Source of the DNA: Serratia marcescens
GTDB lineage: Bacteria > Pseudomonadota > Gammaproteobacteria > Enterobacterales > Enterobacteriaceae
Direction: 5' to 3'
DNA: 64,000 nt
NCBI RefSeq assembly: GCF_006715005.1
Contig: NZ_VFMJ01000001.1
Coordinates: 3,162,001 to 3,226,000 of the forward strand
Shown: one piece after another, positions 29,291-38,831 of the stretch
How positions within the stretch are numbered: position 1 is the stretch's first letter
Layout of the letters: each line of letters starts with the position of its first letter
The notes under the pieces: model-generated
Seen by the model: only the letters and a program-made list of their open reading frames with translations
Database searches by the model: none
Told to the model about the DNA's origin: nothing
Made by a program: the position numbers and the translations under genes

Positions 29291-29731
29291 GCGAACCTCC
29301 TTAAAAACGCCTGCCGTTGATTTGTCAGGGAAAACGGCGTCGGCGTATCAAATGAACAATCGGTAATTTGGTAACTGAGCAAAATTTTAGCGCACTTGAT
29401 GAAAGTTTACTACTCATCCGACCACTAAATCGCACAAAAAATCGCTAATCGCCGCAACGATTCGTAATTTTGTTACAACCAGGTTAATTTTTAACTTACC
29501 ATTGGTTACATTGTGGTTATTATCCGGTTCGTTATTTCCCGCTTACGTGCGTTCTCCCTGCCCCATCGGGGGCAACCTCGCTACCGCCCTGATGGTTGAA
29601 ATGCTGAATTTCCGCTGAAATTTCAGCCATTTTTATACTTTTTTTACACCCGCCCGCGCGATTTTTTCATCTTCTTTCTACCTCGCTCCCTACACTGCCT
29701 CTATCAAAAACAACACCTCTGGAGGTGTCCC
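29291..29731. promoter_or_regulatory. ybfA-kdpF divergent control region (no gene)
   Basis: A 441-base AT-rich gap. It holds a palindrome GCTGAAATTTCAGC (29614-29627), a KdpE box (29631-29650) and a kdpF promoter candidate with -10 TACACT at 29691-29696. Nothing else stands out in 29300-29600. Confidence 0.7.
29631..29650 (+). promoter_or_regulatory. KdpE operator upstream of kdpF
   Basis: TTTTATACTTTTTTTACACC, followed by CGCCCG, closely matches the T-rich KdpE-binding site in the E. coli kdpFABC promoter, including its position upstream of the -10 TACACT (29691-29696). KdpE phosphorylated by KdpD activates here under potassium limitation. Confidence 0.8.
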
Positions 29732-29821
29732 GTGAGTTTCAGCGTTATTGGTGGTGCGCTGTTGGTTCTGCTGCTGTTGGCCTATTTGGTCTACGCCCTG
29801 TTTAACGCGGAGGATTTCTGA
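29732..29821 (+). CDS. kdpF: KdpF, small subunit of potassium ATPase
   Basis: A 29-residue single-helix protein [19 protein letters not shown], then [10 protein letters not shown]. It begins with GTG behind GGAGGTG, and its TGA overlaps the kdpA ATG by one base (TGATG). It matches the E. coli KdpF length and stabilises the KdpFABC complex. Confidence 0.95.
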   Translation: MSFSVIGGALLVLLLLAYLVYALFNAEDF

Positions 29822-31509
29822 TGGCGGCTTCAGCCTTTTTACTGATCGCCAGCTTCCTGCTGGTGCTTCTGCTGCTGGCCCGGCCGCTGGGCGGCTTTAT
29901 GGCGCGCCTGATCGAAGGTGAGCCGCTGCCTGCGCTGCGCGGGGTGGAAGCCGGCGTCTGGCGCGCCTGCGGCATCCGCGCCACCGAGATGAACTGGTGG
30001 CAGTACGCGCTGGCAATCCTGGCGTTCAACCTGCTCGGCCTGGCGTTGCTGTTCGCCCTGCTGATGACGCAGGGCTCGCTGCCGCTCAACCCGCAAGGCT
30101 TCCCGGGCCTCTCCTGGGATCTGGCGCTCAACACCGCCGTCAGCTTCGTCACCAACACCAACTGGCAGGCCTACAGCGGCGAAAGCGCCCTCAGCTATTT
30201 CAGCCAGATGGCCGGGCTGGCGGTGCAGAACTTCGTCTCCGCCTCCACCGGCATCGCCGTGGCCTTTGCGCTGATCCGCGCCTTTACCCGCCGCGCCGGC
30301 AAGACCGTCGGCAACGCCTGGGCCGATCTGTTCCGCATCACGCTGTATGTGCTGCTGCCGATCGCGCTGCTGATCGCCCTGTTCTTCGTCAGCCAGGGCA
30401 CGCTGCAAAACTTCCTGCCTTACCTGCACGTCACCACGCTTGAAGGCGCTCAGCAAACGCTGCCGATGGGGCCGGTGGCCTCGCAGGAAGCGATCAAAAT
30501 GCTCGGCACCAACGGCGGCGGCTTCTTCGGCGCCAACTCGGCGCACCCGTTCGAGAACCCAACCGTGCTGACCAACTTCGTGCAGATGCTGGCCATCTTC
30601 CTGATCCCCTGCGCGCTGTGCTTCTCCTTCGGGCAGTTGGCCGGTGAAAACCGCCAGGGCCACGCGCTGATCTGGGCGATGGCGCTGATCTTCGTGGTGG
30701 CGGTGGTGGTGGTGATGGTCGCCGAGCTGGCAGGCAACCCGCACCTGAGCGCGCTGGGCGCCGACAGCAACATCAATATGGAAGGCAAAGAGTCACGCTT
30801 CGGCATTCTCGCCACCAGCCTGTTCTCAGTGGTGACCACCGCCGCGTCCTGCGGGGCGGTCAACGCCATGCACGACTCCTTCACCGCGCTGGGCGGCATG
30901 GTGCCGATGTGGCTAATGCAGATCGGTGAAGTGGTGTTCGGCGGCGTCGGCTCCGGCCTGTACGGCATGCTGCTGTTCGTGCTGCTGACCGTATTTATCG
31001 CCGGCCTGATGATCGGCCGCACCCCGGAATATCTGGGCAAGAAAATCGACGTTTACGACATGAAGATGACCGCGCTGGCGATCCTGGTCACGCCGACGCT
31101 GGTGTTGCTGGGCAGCGCGCTGGCCATCGGCACCGACGCGGGCCGCGCCGGCATCCTCAACCCGGGCGCCCACGGCTTCAGCGAAGTGCTGTACGCCCTG
31201 TCCTCCGCCGCCAACAACAACGGCAGCGCCTTCGCCGGGTTGAGCGTCAATACGCCGTTCTACAACCTGCTGCTGGCCTTCGCCATGTTTGTCGGCCGCT
31301 TCGGGGTGATCCTGCCGGTGCTGGCGATCGCCGGTTCGCTGAGCGCCAAACAACGCCAGCCGGCGGGCAACGGCACCCTGCCGACCTATGGGCCGCTGTT
31401 TATCGGCCTGCTGATCGGCACCGTATTGCTGGTGGGCGCACTGACCTTCGTGCCGGCGCTGGCGCTGGGCCCGGTGGCCGAGCATTTGCAGCTTTGGTTG
31501 GCAAACTAA
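29821..31509 (+). CDS. kdpA: KdpA, potassium-translocating subunit
   Basis: A 562-residue polytopic protein related to SKT potassium channels. It contains the four P-loop-type selectivity regions, for example [47 protein letters not shown] and [14 protein letters not shown]. It selects and passes K+ in the KdpFABC pump. Start is coupled to kdpF by a one-base overlap; kdpB follows 26 bases later. Confidence 0.98.
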   Translation: MAASAFLLIASFLLVLLLLARPLGGFMARLIEGEPLPALRGVEAGVWRACGIRATEMNWWQYALAILAFNLLGLALLFALLMTQGSLPLNPQGFPGLSWDLALNTAVSFVTNTNWQAYSGESALSYFSQMAGLAVQNFVSASTGIAVAFALIRAFTRRAGKTVGNAWADLFRITLYVLLPIALLIALFFVSQGTLQNFLPYLHVTTLEGAQQTLPMGPVASQEAIKMLGTNGGGFFGANSAHPFENPTVLTNFVQMLAIFLIPCALCFSFGQLAGENRQGHALIWAMALIFVVAVVVVMVAELAGNPHLSALGADSNINMEGKESRFGILATSLFSVVTTAASCGAVNAMHDSFTALGGMVPMWLMQIGEVVFGGVGSGLYGMLLFVLLTVFIAGLMIGRTPEYLGKKIDVYDMKMTALAILVTPTLVLLGSALAIGTDAGRAGILNPGAHGFSEVLYALSSAANNNGSAFAGLSVNTPFYNLLLAFAMFVGRFGVILPVLAIAGSLSAKQRQPAGNGTLPTYGPLFIGLLIGTVLLVGALTFVPALALGPVAEHLQLWLAN

Positions 31510-31535
31510 CCGACGTCACAGAGAGAGAATAAGAG

Positions 31536-33605
31536 ATGACTCGCAAACAACGCGCGCTGTTTGAACCCGCCCTGGTGCGCACCGCGCTGATCGATGCGGT
31601 GAAAAAACTGGACCCTCGCGTTCAATGGCGCAACCCGGTGATGTTCGTGGTGTATATCGGCAGCATTCTGACCACCGCCATCTGGCTGGCGATCCTCACC
31701 GGCCAAACCGACGGCGCCGCCGCCTTTACCGGCAGCGTCGCCCTGTGGTTATGGTTCACCGTGCTGTTCGCCAACTTCGCTGAGGCACTGGCCGAAGGCC
31801 GCAGCAAAGCCCAGGCGGAAAGCCTGAGGGGCACCAAGAAAACCAGCTGGGCGAAAAAGCTGGCCGGCCCGCGCCGCGACGGCGCCACGGAGAAAGTGGC
31901 CGCCGAAAGCCTGCGCAAAGGCGATATCGTACTGGTGGAAGCCGGCGATACCGTCCCGTGCGACGGCGAAGTGCTGGAAGGCGGCGCCTCGGTAGATGAA
32001 AGCGCCATCACCGGCGAATCCGCCCCGGTGATCCGCGAATCCGGCGGCGACTTCTCCTCGGTCACCGGCGGCACCCGCGTGCTGTCCGACTGGCTGGTGG
32101 TACAGTGCAGCGTCAACCCGGGGGAAACCTTCCTCGATCGCATGATCGCCATGGTGGAAGGCGCCAAGCGCCGCAAAACGCCGAACGAGATCGCGCTGAC
32201 TATCCTGCTGGTGGCGCTGACCATCGTGTTCGTCCTGGCCACCGCCACCCTGTTCCCGTTCTCGCAATACAGCGTGGAAGCAGCCGGCAGCGGCAGCGTG
32301 GTCACCATCACCGTGCTGGTCGCATTGCTGGTTTGCCTGATCCCCACCACCATCGGTGGCCTGCTGTCCGCCATCGGCGTGGCCGGGATGAGCCGCATGC
32401 TCGGCGCCAACGTGATCGCCACCAGCGGCCGCGCGGTGGAAGCCGCCGGCGACGTGGACGTGCTGCTGCTGGATAAAACCGGCACCATCACGCTGGGCAA
32501 CCGCCAGGCTTCGGAGTTCCTGCCGGCGCCGGGCGTGAAAGAGCAAGAGCTGGCGGACGCCGCGCAGCTGGCCTCGCTGGCGGACGAAACGCCGGAAGGC
32601 CGCAGCATCGTGGTGTTGGCCAAACAGCGCTTCAACCTGCGCGAACGCGATCTGCAGGCGCTGAACGCCACCTTCGTGCCCTTCTCCGCCCAGACCCGCA
32701 TGAGCGGCGTCAACGTGCAGGAGCGCATGATCCGCAAAGGCGCAGTGGATGCCATTCGCCGTCACGTCGAATCCAATCAGGGGCACTTCCCGCGGGCGGT
32801 GGACGATCTGGTGGAAAGCGTGGCGCGCACCGGCGGCACGCCGCTGGTGGTGGCGGAAGGCGCCCGGGTGCTGGGGGTGGTGGCGTTGAAGGATATCGTC
32901 AAGGGCGGCATCAAAGAACGCTTCAATGAGCTGCGCAAGATGGGCATCAAAACGGTGATGATCACCGGCGATAACCCGCTGACCGCGGCGGCGATCGCCG
33001 CCGAAGCCGGGGTGGACGACTTCCTGTCGGAAGCCACGCCGGAAGCCAAGCTGGCGCTGATCCGTCAGTACCAGGCGGAAGGCCGCCTGGTGGCGATGAC
33101 CGGCGACGGCACCAACGACGCCCCGGCGCTGGCGCAGGCCGATGTGGCGGTGGCGATGAACTCCGGCACCCAAGCCGCCAAAGAGGCGGGCAACATGGTC
33201 GATTTGGATTCCAACCCGACCAAGCTGATCGAAGTGGTACACATCGGCAAACAGATGCTGATGACGCGCGGCTCACTGACCACCTTCAGCATCGCCAACG
33301 ACGTGGCCAAATACTTCGCCATTATTCCGGCGGCGTTCGCGGCCACCTATCCGCAGCTGAACGCGCTGAACGTGATGCACCTGCACTCCCCGGCCTCCGC
33401 CATCATGTCGGCGGTGATCTTCAACGCCCTGGTGATCGTGTTCCTGATCCCGCTGGCGTTGAAAGGGGTGAGTTACAAACCGATGAGCGCCGCGGCCCTG
33501 CTGCGCCGCAACCTGTGGCTGTACGGGGTCGGCGGCCTGCTGGTGCCGTTCGTCGGCATCAAACTGATCGACCTGATCCTGGTCGCGCTGCACGTCGCCG
33601 GTTAA
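31536..33605 (+). CDS. kdpB: KdpB, P-type ATPase catalytic subunit
   Basis: A 689-residue P-type ATPase. The actuator loop AITGESAPV, the phosphorylated Asp313 in [12 protein letters not shown], and the hinge motif [21 protein letters not shown] are all intact. It hydrolyses ATP to drive K+ through KdpA. GAGAGAATAAGAG precedes the ATG. kdpC follows 18 bases later. Confidence 0.98.
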   Translation: MTRKQRALFEPALVRTALIDAVKKLDPRVQWRNPVMFVVYIGSILTTAIWLAILTGQTDGAAAFTGSVALWLWFTVLFANFAEALAEGRSKAQAESLRGTKKTSWAKKLAGPRRDGATEKVAAESLRKGDIVLVEAGDTVPCDGEVLEGGASVDESAITGESAPVIRESGGDFSSVTGGTRVLSDWLVVQCSVNPGETFLDRMIAMVEGAKRRKTPNEIALTILLVALTIVFVLATATLFPFSQYSVEAAGSGSVVTITVLVALLVCLIPTTIGGLLSAIGVAGMSRMLGANVIATSGRAVEAAGDVDVLLLDKTGTITLGNRQASEFLPAPGVKEQELADAAQLASLADETPEGRSIVVLAKQRFNLRERDLQALNATFVPFSAQTRMSGVNVQERMIRKGAVDAIRRHVESNQGHFPRAVDDLVESVARTGGTPLVVAEGARVLGVVALKDIVKGGIKERFNELRKMGIKTVMITGDNPLTAAAIAAEAGVDDFLSEATPEAKLALIRQYQAEGRLVAMTGDGTNDAPALAQADVAVAMNSGTQAAKEAGNMVDLDSNPTKLIEVVHIGKQMLMTRGSLTTFSIANDVAKYFAIIPAAFAATYPQLNALNVMHLHSPASAIMSAVIFNALVIVFLIPLALKGVSYKPMSAAALLRRNLWLYGVGGLLVPFVGIKLIDLILVALHVAG

Positions 33606-33623
33606 CCATTGAGGGAAATGAAC

Positions 33624-34193
33624 ATGACGTATTTACGACCTGCGCTGGTGATGCTGATCCTGCTGACGCTGATCACCGGCATCGCCTATCCGCTGCTGAC
33701 CACCGGGCTGGCGCAGCTGCTGTTTCCAGGGGCGGCCAACGGTTCGCTGCTGTACCGGGACGACAAGGCGGTCGGCTCCGCGCTGATTGGCCAGAACTTT
33801 ACGCGCGCCGACTATTTCTGGGGTCGCCCATCGGCCACCGGCGATTCGGCCTATAATCCACTGGCCTCCGCCGGCAGTAACCTGGCGGCCACCAACCCGG
33901 CGCTGGATAAGGCTATCGCCGAGCGCGCAGCGCAGCTGCGCCAGGCCAACCCTGCGATGAGCGGCCCGATCCCGGTCGATCTGCTGACCGCCTCCGCCAG
34001 CGGGTTGGATCCGCAGATCTCGATCGCCGCCGCACAGTATCAACTGGCACGGGTCGCGGCGGCGCGGCATCTGCCACCGGAACAGATAGCTAAACTGATC
34101 GAAGACAACACCGATCGGGCCACGCCCAACTTCATGGGGGAGTCGGTGGTCAACGTGCTGAAGCTGAACCTGGCGCTGGATGCGTTGAAGTAA
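33624..34193 (+). CDS. kdpC: KdpC, potassium ATPase accessory subunit
   Basis: A 189-residue protein with one N-terminal membrane helix ([29 protein letters not shown]) and a periplasmic domain ([23 protein letters not shown]). I used the ATG at 33624, 6 bases after GAGGGAA. The ATG at 33618 directly abuts that site and is unlikely. A perfect terminator-like hairpin follows 24 bases after the stop. Confidence 0.96.
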   Translation: MTYLRPALVMLILLTLITGIAYPLLTTGLAQLLFPGAANGSLLYRDDKAVGSALIGQNFTRADYFWGRPSATGDSAYNPLASAGSNLAATNPALDKAIAERAAQLRQANPAMSGPIPVDLLTASASGLDPQISIAAAQYQLARVAAARHLPPEQIAKLIEDNTDRATPNFMGESVVNVLKLNLALDALK

Positions 34194-34217
34194 CGCGCCG
34201 TATTCAGCATAGTGATA

Positions 34218-34243
34218 GGGTTCGGCATGCCGAACCCCTTTTT
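34218..34243 (+). terminator. Terminator between kdpC and kdpD
   Basis: GGGTTCGG, loop CATG, CCGAACCC (34218-34237) is followed by CTTTTT. It is a good intrinsic terminator in the 73-base gap between kdpC and kdpD. In E. coli kdpC and kdpD are adjacent and partly co-transcribed, so here it may act as an attenuator lowering kdpDE expression. Confidence 0.85.
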
Positions 34244-34266
34244 GCTTGGTAACACAAGGAATTGTC

Positions 34267-36963
34267 ATGGTCGAAGAAGAACAGCAGCGCCCCGATCCCG
34301 ATAGCCTGCTGGCGATGGCCAATGAAAAACCGCGCGGCCGGTTGAAGGTATTCTTCGGCGCCTGCGCCGGCGTCGGCAAAACCTACGCCATGCTGCAGGA
34401 AGCCCAGCGTTTACGCGCTCAGGGGCTGGACGTGCTGGTCGGCGTGGTGGAAACCCACGGCCGCAGCGAGACTGCCGCCCTGCTCGACGGCCTGACGCTG
34501 TTGCCGCAAAAACGCATCCAGCATCGCGGCCGGCTGGTGCATGAATTCGATCTCGACGCCGCGCTGGCGCGCCACCCGGCGCTGGTGTTGATGGATGAAC
34601 TGGCGCACAGCAACGCTCACGGTTCGCGCCACCCCAAACGCTGGCAGGATGTGGAAGAGCTGCTGGATGCCGGCATCGACGTGCTGACAACCGTCAACGT
34701 ACAGCATCTGGAAAGCCTGAACGACGTGGTGGGCGGCGTGACCGGCGTACGGGTGCGCGAAACGGTGCCCGACCACGTGTTTGACGAGGCCAGCGAAGTG
34801 GTGCTGGTCGATCTGCCGCCGGACGATCTGCGCCGGCGGCTGCACGAAGGCAAAGTGTATATTCCCGGCCAGGCCGAGCGCGCTATCGAGCACTTCTTCC
34901 GCAAAGGCAACCTGATCGCCCTGCGTGAGCTGGCGCTGCGCCGCACCGCCGATCGGGTCGATGACCAGATGCGCGAGTTTCGCGACACCCAGGGGCGCGA
35001 GAAAGTGTGGCACACCCGCGACAGCATTCTGCTGTGCGTTGGCCACAACAGCGGCAGTGAAAAGCTGGTGCGCATCGCCGCCCGGCTGGCGGCGCGGCTT
35101 GGCTGCCACTGGCATGCGGTCTATGTGGAAACCCCCAAGCTGCACCGGCTGCCGGAAAACCAGCGCCGCGCCATTCTGCGCGCGCTGCGGCTGGCGCAGG
35201 AACTGGGGGCAGAAACCGCCACCCTGGCCGATCCGTCCGAAGAACGCGCGGTGCTGCGCTACGCCCGCGAGCATAACCTCGGCAAAATCATCATCGGCCG
35301 CCGCAGCGAGCAGCGCTGGAAGCTGCGCGGCAGCTTCGCCGATCGCCTTGGCCGACTGGGCCCGGATCTCGATCTGGTGATCGTGGCGCTGGAGAGCGAC
35401 ACCACACAACCGCCGCCGGGCAAGGAACACGACGGCCGCAGCTTCAATGAGAAATGGCGCATGCAGCTGCGCGGTTACGCGGTCGCAGTCGCGCTGTGCG
35501 CGCTGATTACCCTGCTCTCGCAGTGGCTGCTGCCGGGCTTCGATCAGGCCAACCTGGTGATGGTCTATCTGCTCGGCGTGGCGATCGTCGCACTGTTCTT
35601 CGGCCGCTGGCCGTCGGTGCTGGCGGCGGTGATCAACGTCGCCAGTTTCGATCTGTTCTTCGTTCAGCCCGAATGGTCGTTCGCCGTCAGCGATATGCAG
35701 TATCTGCTGACCTTCGGCGTGATGCTCGCCGTGGGCATCATCATCGGCAACCTGACCGCCGGGGTGCGCTATCAGGCCCGGGTGGCGCGCTACCGCGAGC
35801 AGCGGGCGCGTCACCTGTACGAAATGTCGCGCGGGCTGAGCCGTGCGCTGACCGTGGCCGACATCGCCAACACCAGCCGCCACTTCCTCTCCAGCAGTTT
35901 CCAGGCGAAAACCGTGCTGCTGCTGCCGCAGGAAGACGGCCGGCTGCAGCAGATGGTCGGCGAGGAAGGCGGGCTGCTGTCGGTAGACGAGGCTATCGCG
36001 CGCTGGAGCTTCGACAAAGGCCTGCCGGCCGGCGCCGGCACCGACACCCTGCCCGGCGTGCCTTACCAGCTGCTGCCGCTCAATACCCCCAAGCAGACCT
36101 TCGGCCTGCTGGCGATCGAGCCCAACAACCTGCGCCAGCTGATGGTGCCGGAACAGCAGCGGCTGTTGCAGACCTTCGCGGTGCTGATCGCCAGCGCGCT
36201 GGAGCGGCTGCACCTGGCGCGCAGCGCCGAAGAGGCCAAACTGGACGCCGAGCGCGAACAGCTGCGCAACTCGCTGCTGGCGGCGCTGTCGCACGATCTG
36301 CGCACGCCGCTGACCGTGCTGTTCGGCCAGGCGGAAATCCTCACGCTGGACCTGGCGGCCGAAGGTTCCAATCACGCCACCCAGGCCAGCCAGATCCGCC
36401 AGCAGGTGCTGAGCACCACCCGGCTGGTGAACAACCTGCTGGATATGGCGCGCATCCAATCCGGCGGTTTCAGCCTGCGCAAAGAGTGGCAGTCGCTGGA
36501 AGAGATCGTCGGCGCCTCGCTGCACATGCTGGAGCCGCTGCTCAGCCAGCATCCGATCGTGGTCGAGCTGCCGCCGGAACAGATCCTGGTCAACTGCGAC
36601 GGTAGCCTGCTGGAGCGGGTGTTCACCAACCTGTTGGAAAACGCCAATAAATACGCCGGCGCCGAGGCCACCATCGGCATTCGCGCGCGCACGCTGCCCG
36701 AGTGGCTGGAAGTCGAGGTCTGGGATAACGGCCCCGGCATCCCCGCCGATCAGCTGCAGCTGATTTTCGACAAGTTTTCACGCGGCAATAAAGAGTCGGC
36801 AATCCCCGGCGTCGGCTTGGGGTTAGCGATTTGCCGTGCCATTATTGAAGTGCATGATGGCCGCATCTGGGCGGAAAACGGCGCCAACGGCGGTGCCAGC
36901 TTCCGCTTCGTGCTGCCGCTGGAAAAACCGCCCGAGATCGACGGCGACGCCTTCGATCTGTAA
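34267..36963 (+). CDS. kdpD: KdpD, potassium-responsive sensor histidine kinase
   Basis: An 898-residue sensor. The N-terminal KdpD domain has Walker A GACAGVGKTYAM (about residues 26-37) and the Walker B-like LVLMDELAHSNA. A universal-stress-like domain follows (ILLCVGHNSGSEKLVRIAARLA). The DUF4118 four-helix membrane region is at about residues 400-500, then a GAF-like domain. The kinase core has the phospho-acceptor His in AALSHDLRTPLTVLFGQ and the ATP lid DNGPGIPADQLQLIFDKFSRG. I used the ATG at 34267, with AAGGAA upstream. Earlier in-frame codons lie in the terminator region. It controls KdpE. Confidence 0.97.
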   Translation: MVEEEQQRPDPDSLLAMANEKPRGRLKVFFGACAGVGKTYAMLQEAQRLRAQGLDVLVGVVETHGRSETAALLDGLTLLPQKRIQHRGRLVHEFDLDAALARHPALVLMDELAHSNAHGSRHPKRWQDVEELLDAGIDVLTTVNVQHLESLNDVVGGVTGVRVRETVPDHVFDEASEVVLVDLPPDDLRRRLHEGKVYIPGQAERAIEHFFRKGNLIALRELALRRTADRVDDQMREFRDTQGREKVWHTRDSILLCVGHNSGSEKLVRIAARLAARLGCHWHAVYVETPKLHRLPENQRRAILRALRLAQELGAETATLADPSEERAVLRYAREHNLGKIIIGRRSEQRWKLRGSFADRLGRLGPDLDLVIVALESDTTQPPPGKEHDGRSFNEKWRMQLRGYAVAVALCALITLLSQWLLPGFDQANLVMVYLLGVAIVALFFGRWPSVLAAVINVASFDLFFVQPEWSFAVSDMQYLLTFGVMLAVGIIIGNLTAGVRYQARVARYREQRARHLYEMSRGLSRALTVADIANTSRHFLSSSFQAKTVLLLPQEDGRLQQMVGEEGGLLSVDEAIARWSFDKGLPAGAGTDTLPGVPYQLLPLNTPKQTFGLLAIEPNNLRQLMVPEQQRLLQTFAVLIASALERLHLARSAEEAKLDAEREQLRNSLLAALSHDLRTPLTVLFGQAEILTLDLAAEGSNHATQASQIRQQVLSTTRLVNNLLDMARIQSGGFSLRKEWQSLEEIVGASLHMLEPLLSQHPIVVELPPEQILVNCDGSLLERVFTNLLENANKYAGAEATIGIRARTLPEWLEVEVWDNGPGIPADQLQLIFDKFSRGNKESAIPGVGLGLAICRAIIEVHDGRIWAENGANGGASFRFVLPLEKPPEIDGDAFDL

Positions 36964-36979
36964 TCAACGCAGGGGAAAC

Positions 36980-37669
36980 GTGAGCATAACGCCAACCAAC
37001 ATTCTGATTGTTGAAGATGAAAAAGAGATCCGCCGCTTCGTACGCACCGCGCTGGAGAGCGAAGGCCTGCGGGTGTTTGAAAGTGAAACGCTGCAGCGCG
37101 GGTTGATTGAAGCCGGCACGCGTAAACCGGATCTGATCATTCTTGATTTGGGCTTGCCGGACGGCGACGGGCTGAGCTACATCCGCGATTTGCGGCAATG
37201 GAGCGCCATTCCGGTGATCGTGCTGTCGGCACGCAACGCCGAAGAGGACAAAATCGCCGCGCTGGACGCCGGCGCCGACGACTACCTCAGCAAACCGTTC
37301 GGCATCGGCGAGCTGCTGGCGCGGGTGCGGGTCGCACTGCGCCGCCACTCCGCCAGTCAACAGGAAAGCCCGCTGATAAGTTTTTCGGAAATCACGGTCG
37401 ATCTGGTGAATCGCCGGGTGCTGCGCAACGACGAAGATCTGCATCTGACGCCGATCGAGTTTCGCCTGTTGGCGGAGCTGCTGGCCAACGCCGGCAAAGT
37501 GATCACCCAACGCCAGCTGTTGAGCCACGTCTGGGGGCCGAACTACGTGGAACACAGCCACTATCTGCGCATCTACATGGGCCACCTGCGGCAGAAGCTC
37601 GAAGCCGATCCGGCCCGGCCCAAACACCTGCTGACCGAAACCGGCGTCGGCTATCGCTTCATGCCTTAA
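36980..37669 (+). CDS. kdpE: KdpE, response regulator of kdp
   Basis: A 229-residue OmpR/PhoB-family regulator. The receiver domain carries the phospho-acceptor Asp in DLIILDLGLPDGDG, the Lys in DDYLSKPFGIGEL and the acidic pair IVEDEKE. The winged helix ends YVEHSHYLRIYMGHLRQKLEADPARPKHLLTETGVGYRFMP. The start is GTG at 36980 (VSITPTNILIVEDE), 16 bases after the kdpD stop behind AGGGGAA. It activates kdpFABC from the T-rich box at 29631-29650. Confidence 0.97.
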   Translation: MSITPTNILIVEDEKEIRRFVRTALESEGLRVFESETLQRGLIEAGTRKPDLIILDLGLPDGDGLSYIRDLRQWSAIPVIVLSARNAEEDKIAALDAGADDYLSKPFGIGELLARVRVALRRHSASQQESPLISFSEITVDLVNRRVLRNDEDLHLTPIEFRLLAELLANAGKVITQRQLLSHVWGPNYVEHSHYLRIYMGHLRQKLEADPARPKHLLTETGVGYRFMP

Positions 37670-37677
37670 CCTCGGCG

Positions 37678-37698
37678 GGCGCGGTTTGCCGCGCCTTT
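37678..37698 (+). terminator. Terminator after kdpE
   Basis: GGCGCGG (37678-37684), loop TTTG, CCGCGCC (37689-37695), followed by TTT. It lies between the convergent kdpE and DUF3861 genes and touches the DUF3861 stop. The short T run makes it moderate. Confidence 0.6.
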
Positions 37699-37996
37699 AC
37701 GCCGCCGGCCCCTTCTTCAATCCGACCATAAATTCTTTAAACGCATCGCGCAGCGGAGCGAACACCGGGTGTTTGCGGTTTTCGATCATCACTTCGGAGA
37801 ACAGCTTCAATCCTACGGCGAAGGCCGCGCTCTGCTCGGGGCCGAAGTTCAGATCGTCACGCGCCCGGATGCGCTCAACGATGTCGAGAATATCGTCGTG
37901 GTTGGTCACTTCAAAACTCAGCGGCGCTTTCTCGACGGGATTGCCCTGGCGATCGCTCAGGGCTTCAACGGTAATAGTAAAACGGTGGCCGGGCAT
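37697..37996 (-). CDS. DUF3861 family protein
   Basis: A 99-residue cytoplasmic protein (MPGHRFTITVEALSDRQGNPVEKAPLSFEVTNHDDILDIVERIRAR to the C-terminal HPVFAPLRDAFKEFMVGLKKG). It belongs to DUF3861, a small family without a known function. It has no membrane segment or cysteines. Its ATG overlaps the stop of the upstream PadR gene by one base (TGATG), so the two are translated as a unit and it is probably under PadR control. Function cannot be assigned. Confidence 0.88.
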   Translation of the reverse strand: MPGHRFTITVEALSDRQGNPVEKAPLSFEVTNHDDILDIVERIRARDDLNFGPEQSAAFAVGLKLFSEVMIENRKHPVFAPLRDAFKEFMVGLKKGPAA

Positions 37997-38640
37997 CAGT
38001 TCTTCTCCTGCTGCGTGGGTTGAATATGCATTTCGCTTTCGATCGCCGCCACGGCGGTCAGCAACGCGGCGTTGATGCGCTCCACCTGCTGCGGCGTGAG
38101 ATCGGCGCGCATCACGTTGCCGCGCAGCAGGCTGCGCAGACGATTCATGGCGTCGTAGATGCCTTCCGCCAGGTTGCCGTGCCGATGATGCTCGCGGCCG
38201 GCACCCGCCAGGCGCGCCAGAATGACGTCAACCACCTGTTGATGCTTTTGCAGTTCGCCCTCGCCCGCCGCAGTGATGCGGTAGCTTTTGCGGCCGTTGC
38301 CGGTGGTGAGCGGTTCAAGAAAATCCTGCTCTTCCAGCAGCGTCAGCGTGGGGTAAATCACCCCCGGGCTCGGCACATACAGGCCGGATGAAGCTTCCTC
38401 AATCGCCTTGATCAACTCATAGCCGTGGCTGGGCTTGCGCGCCACCAACGCCAGCAGCACCAGGCGCAAATCGCCGTGCTCGAACAGGCGATGGCGCCCG
38501 CCGCGGCCGCCGCGCCCACCCCGGCCGTGCTCTTCGCCGTCACCGCTGAAGTGATGACGACCGCCGCGATGACGGCGCTCCTCGCCCGCTTCGCAGTCAT
38601 GGTGGTGGTGATGACGGTGTAAACCTAATCGGTGAAACAT
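37996..38640 (-). CDS. PadR-family regulator with His-rich N-terminus (YqjI-like)
   Basis: A 214-residue transcriptional regulator. Residues 1-50 are a His/Gly/Arg-rich metal-binding-like tail (HRHHHHHDCEAGEERRHRGG and on). Residues 52-130 are a PadR winged helix (FEHGDLRLVLLALVARKPSHGYELIKAIEEASSGLYVPSPGVIYPTLTLLEEQDFL), and the C-terminus is helical. The architecture is that of E. coli YqjI, a nickel- and iron-responsive repressor. I used the ATG at 38640; a longer frame to 38673 lacks homology. Three palindromic sites lie 43-134 bases upstream, so autoregulation is likely. Unlike E. coli there is no yqjH alongside; the coupled partner is DUF3861. Confidence 0.88.
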   Translation of the reverse strand: MFHRLGLHRHHHHHDCEAGEERRHRGGRHHFSGDGEEHGRGGRGGRGGRHRLFEHGDLRLVLLALVARKPSHGYELIKAIEEASSGLYVPSPGVIYPTLTLLEEQDFLEPLTTGNGRKSYRITAAGEGELQKHQQVVDVILARLAGAGREHHRHGNLAEGIYDAMNRLRSLLRGNVMRADLTPQQVERINAALLTAVAAIESEMHIQPTQQEKN

Positions 38641-38682
38641 AGGGTGATACCTCGCTTTAACAGTGAACATCAATACGAGGTT

Positions 38683-38700
38683 GTTTAGATATATCTAAAC
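38683..38700. promoter_or_regulatory. PadR operator 1
   Basis: GTTTAGATATATCTAAAC is a perfect 18-base palindrome. It is 43 bases upstream of the PadR start and lies downstream of the predicted -10. Two partial copies of the same core follow at 36-38 base spacing. Confidence 0.75.
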
Positions 38701-38715
38701 AGCATCGATAACGCT

Positions 38716-38744
38716 AATCTAGATCGATATATCTAAATGCGCAA
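38716..38744 (-). promoter_or_regulatory. Promoter of padR-DUF3861 with internal operator 2
   Basis: On the minus strand -35 TTGCGC (complement of 38739-38744) and -10 TAGATT (complement of 38716-38721) are 17 bases apart. The spacer contains the operator core GATATATC (38726-38733, with TAAA following). Repressor binding there would block RNA polymerase directly. Confidence 0.55.
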
Positions 38745-38760
38745 GCGCGCGCCGATAAAA

Positions 38761-38774
38761 AGATATATCTAAAT
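38761..38774. promoter_or_regulatory. PadR operator 3
   Basis: AGATATATCTAAAT contains the palindromic core AGATATATCT and the right flank TAAA seen in operator 1. It lies just upstream of the -35 box. Its centre is 36 bases from that of operator 2. Confidence 0.65.
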
Positions 38775-38783
38775 TACAGGCAT

Positions 38784-38808
38784 AAAAAAAGCGCTGTAAA
38801 AACAGCGC
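38784..38808 (-). terminator. pgm terminator
   Basis: GCGCTGT (38791-38797), loop AAAA, ACAGCGC (38802-38808), with seven A residues at 38784-38790 giving the minus-strand U-tract. It is 24 bases after the pgm stop. Confidence 0.88.
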
Positions 38809-38831
38809 CTTTTATCAATCAAGAAAAGCGA

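Noticed and set aside
31749-33242. A 497-codon frame antisense to kdpB
   Set aside because: Shadow of kdpB, whose P-type ATPase motifs are complete.
34411-36552. A 713-codon open frame antisense to kdpD
   Set aside because: It is a shadow of the high third-position GC of kdpD. It has low-complexity Gln/His/Arg-rich translation and no recognisable domain.
37996-38640. The His/Gly/Arg-rich N-terminus of the PadR protein considered as a frame error
   Set aside because: The same kind of tail is known in YqjI, and the frame continues without interruption into the winged helix.
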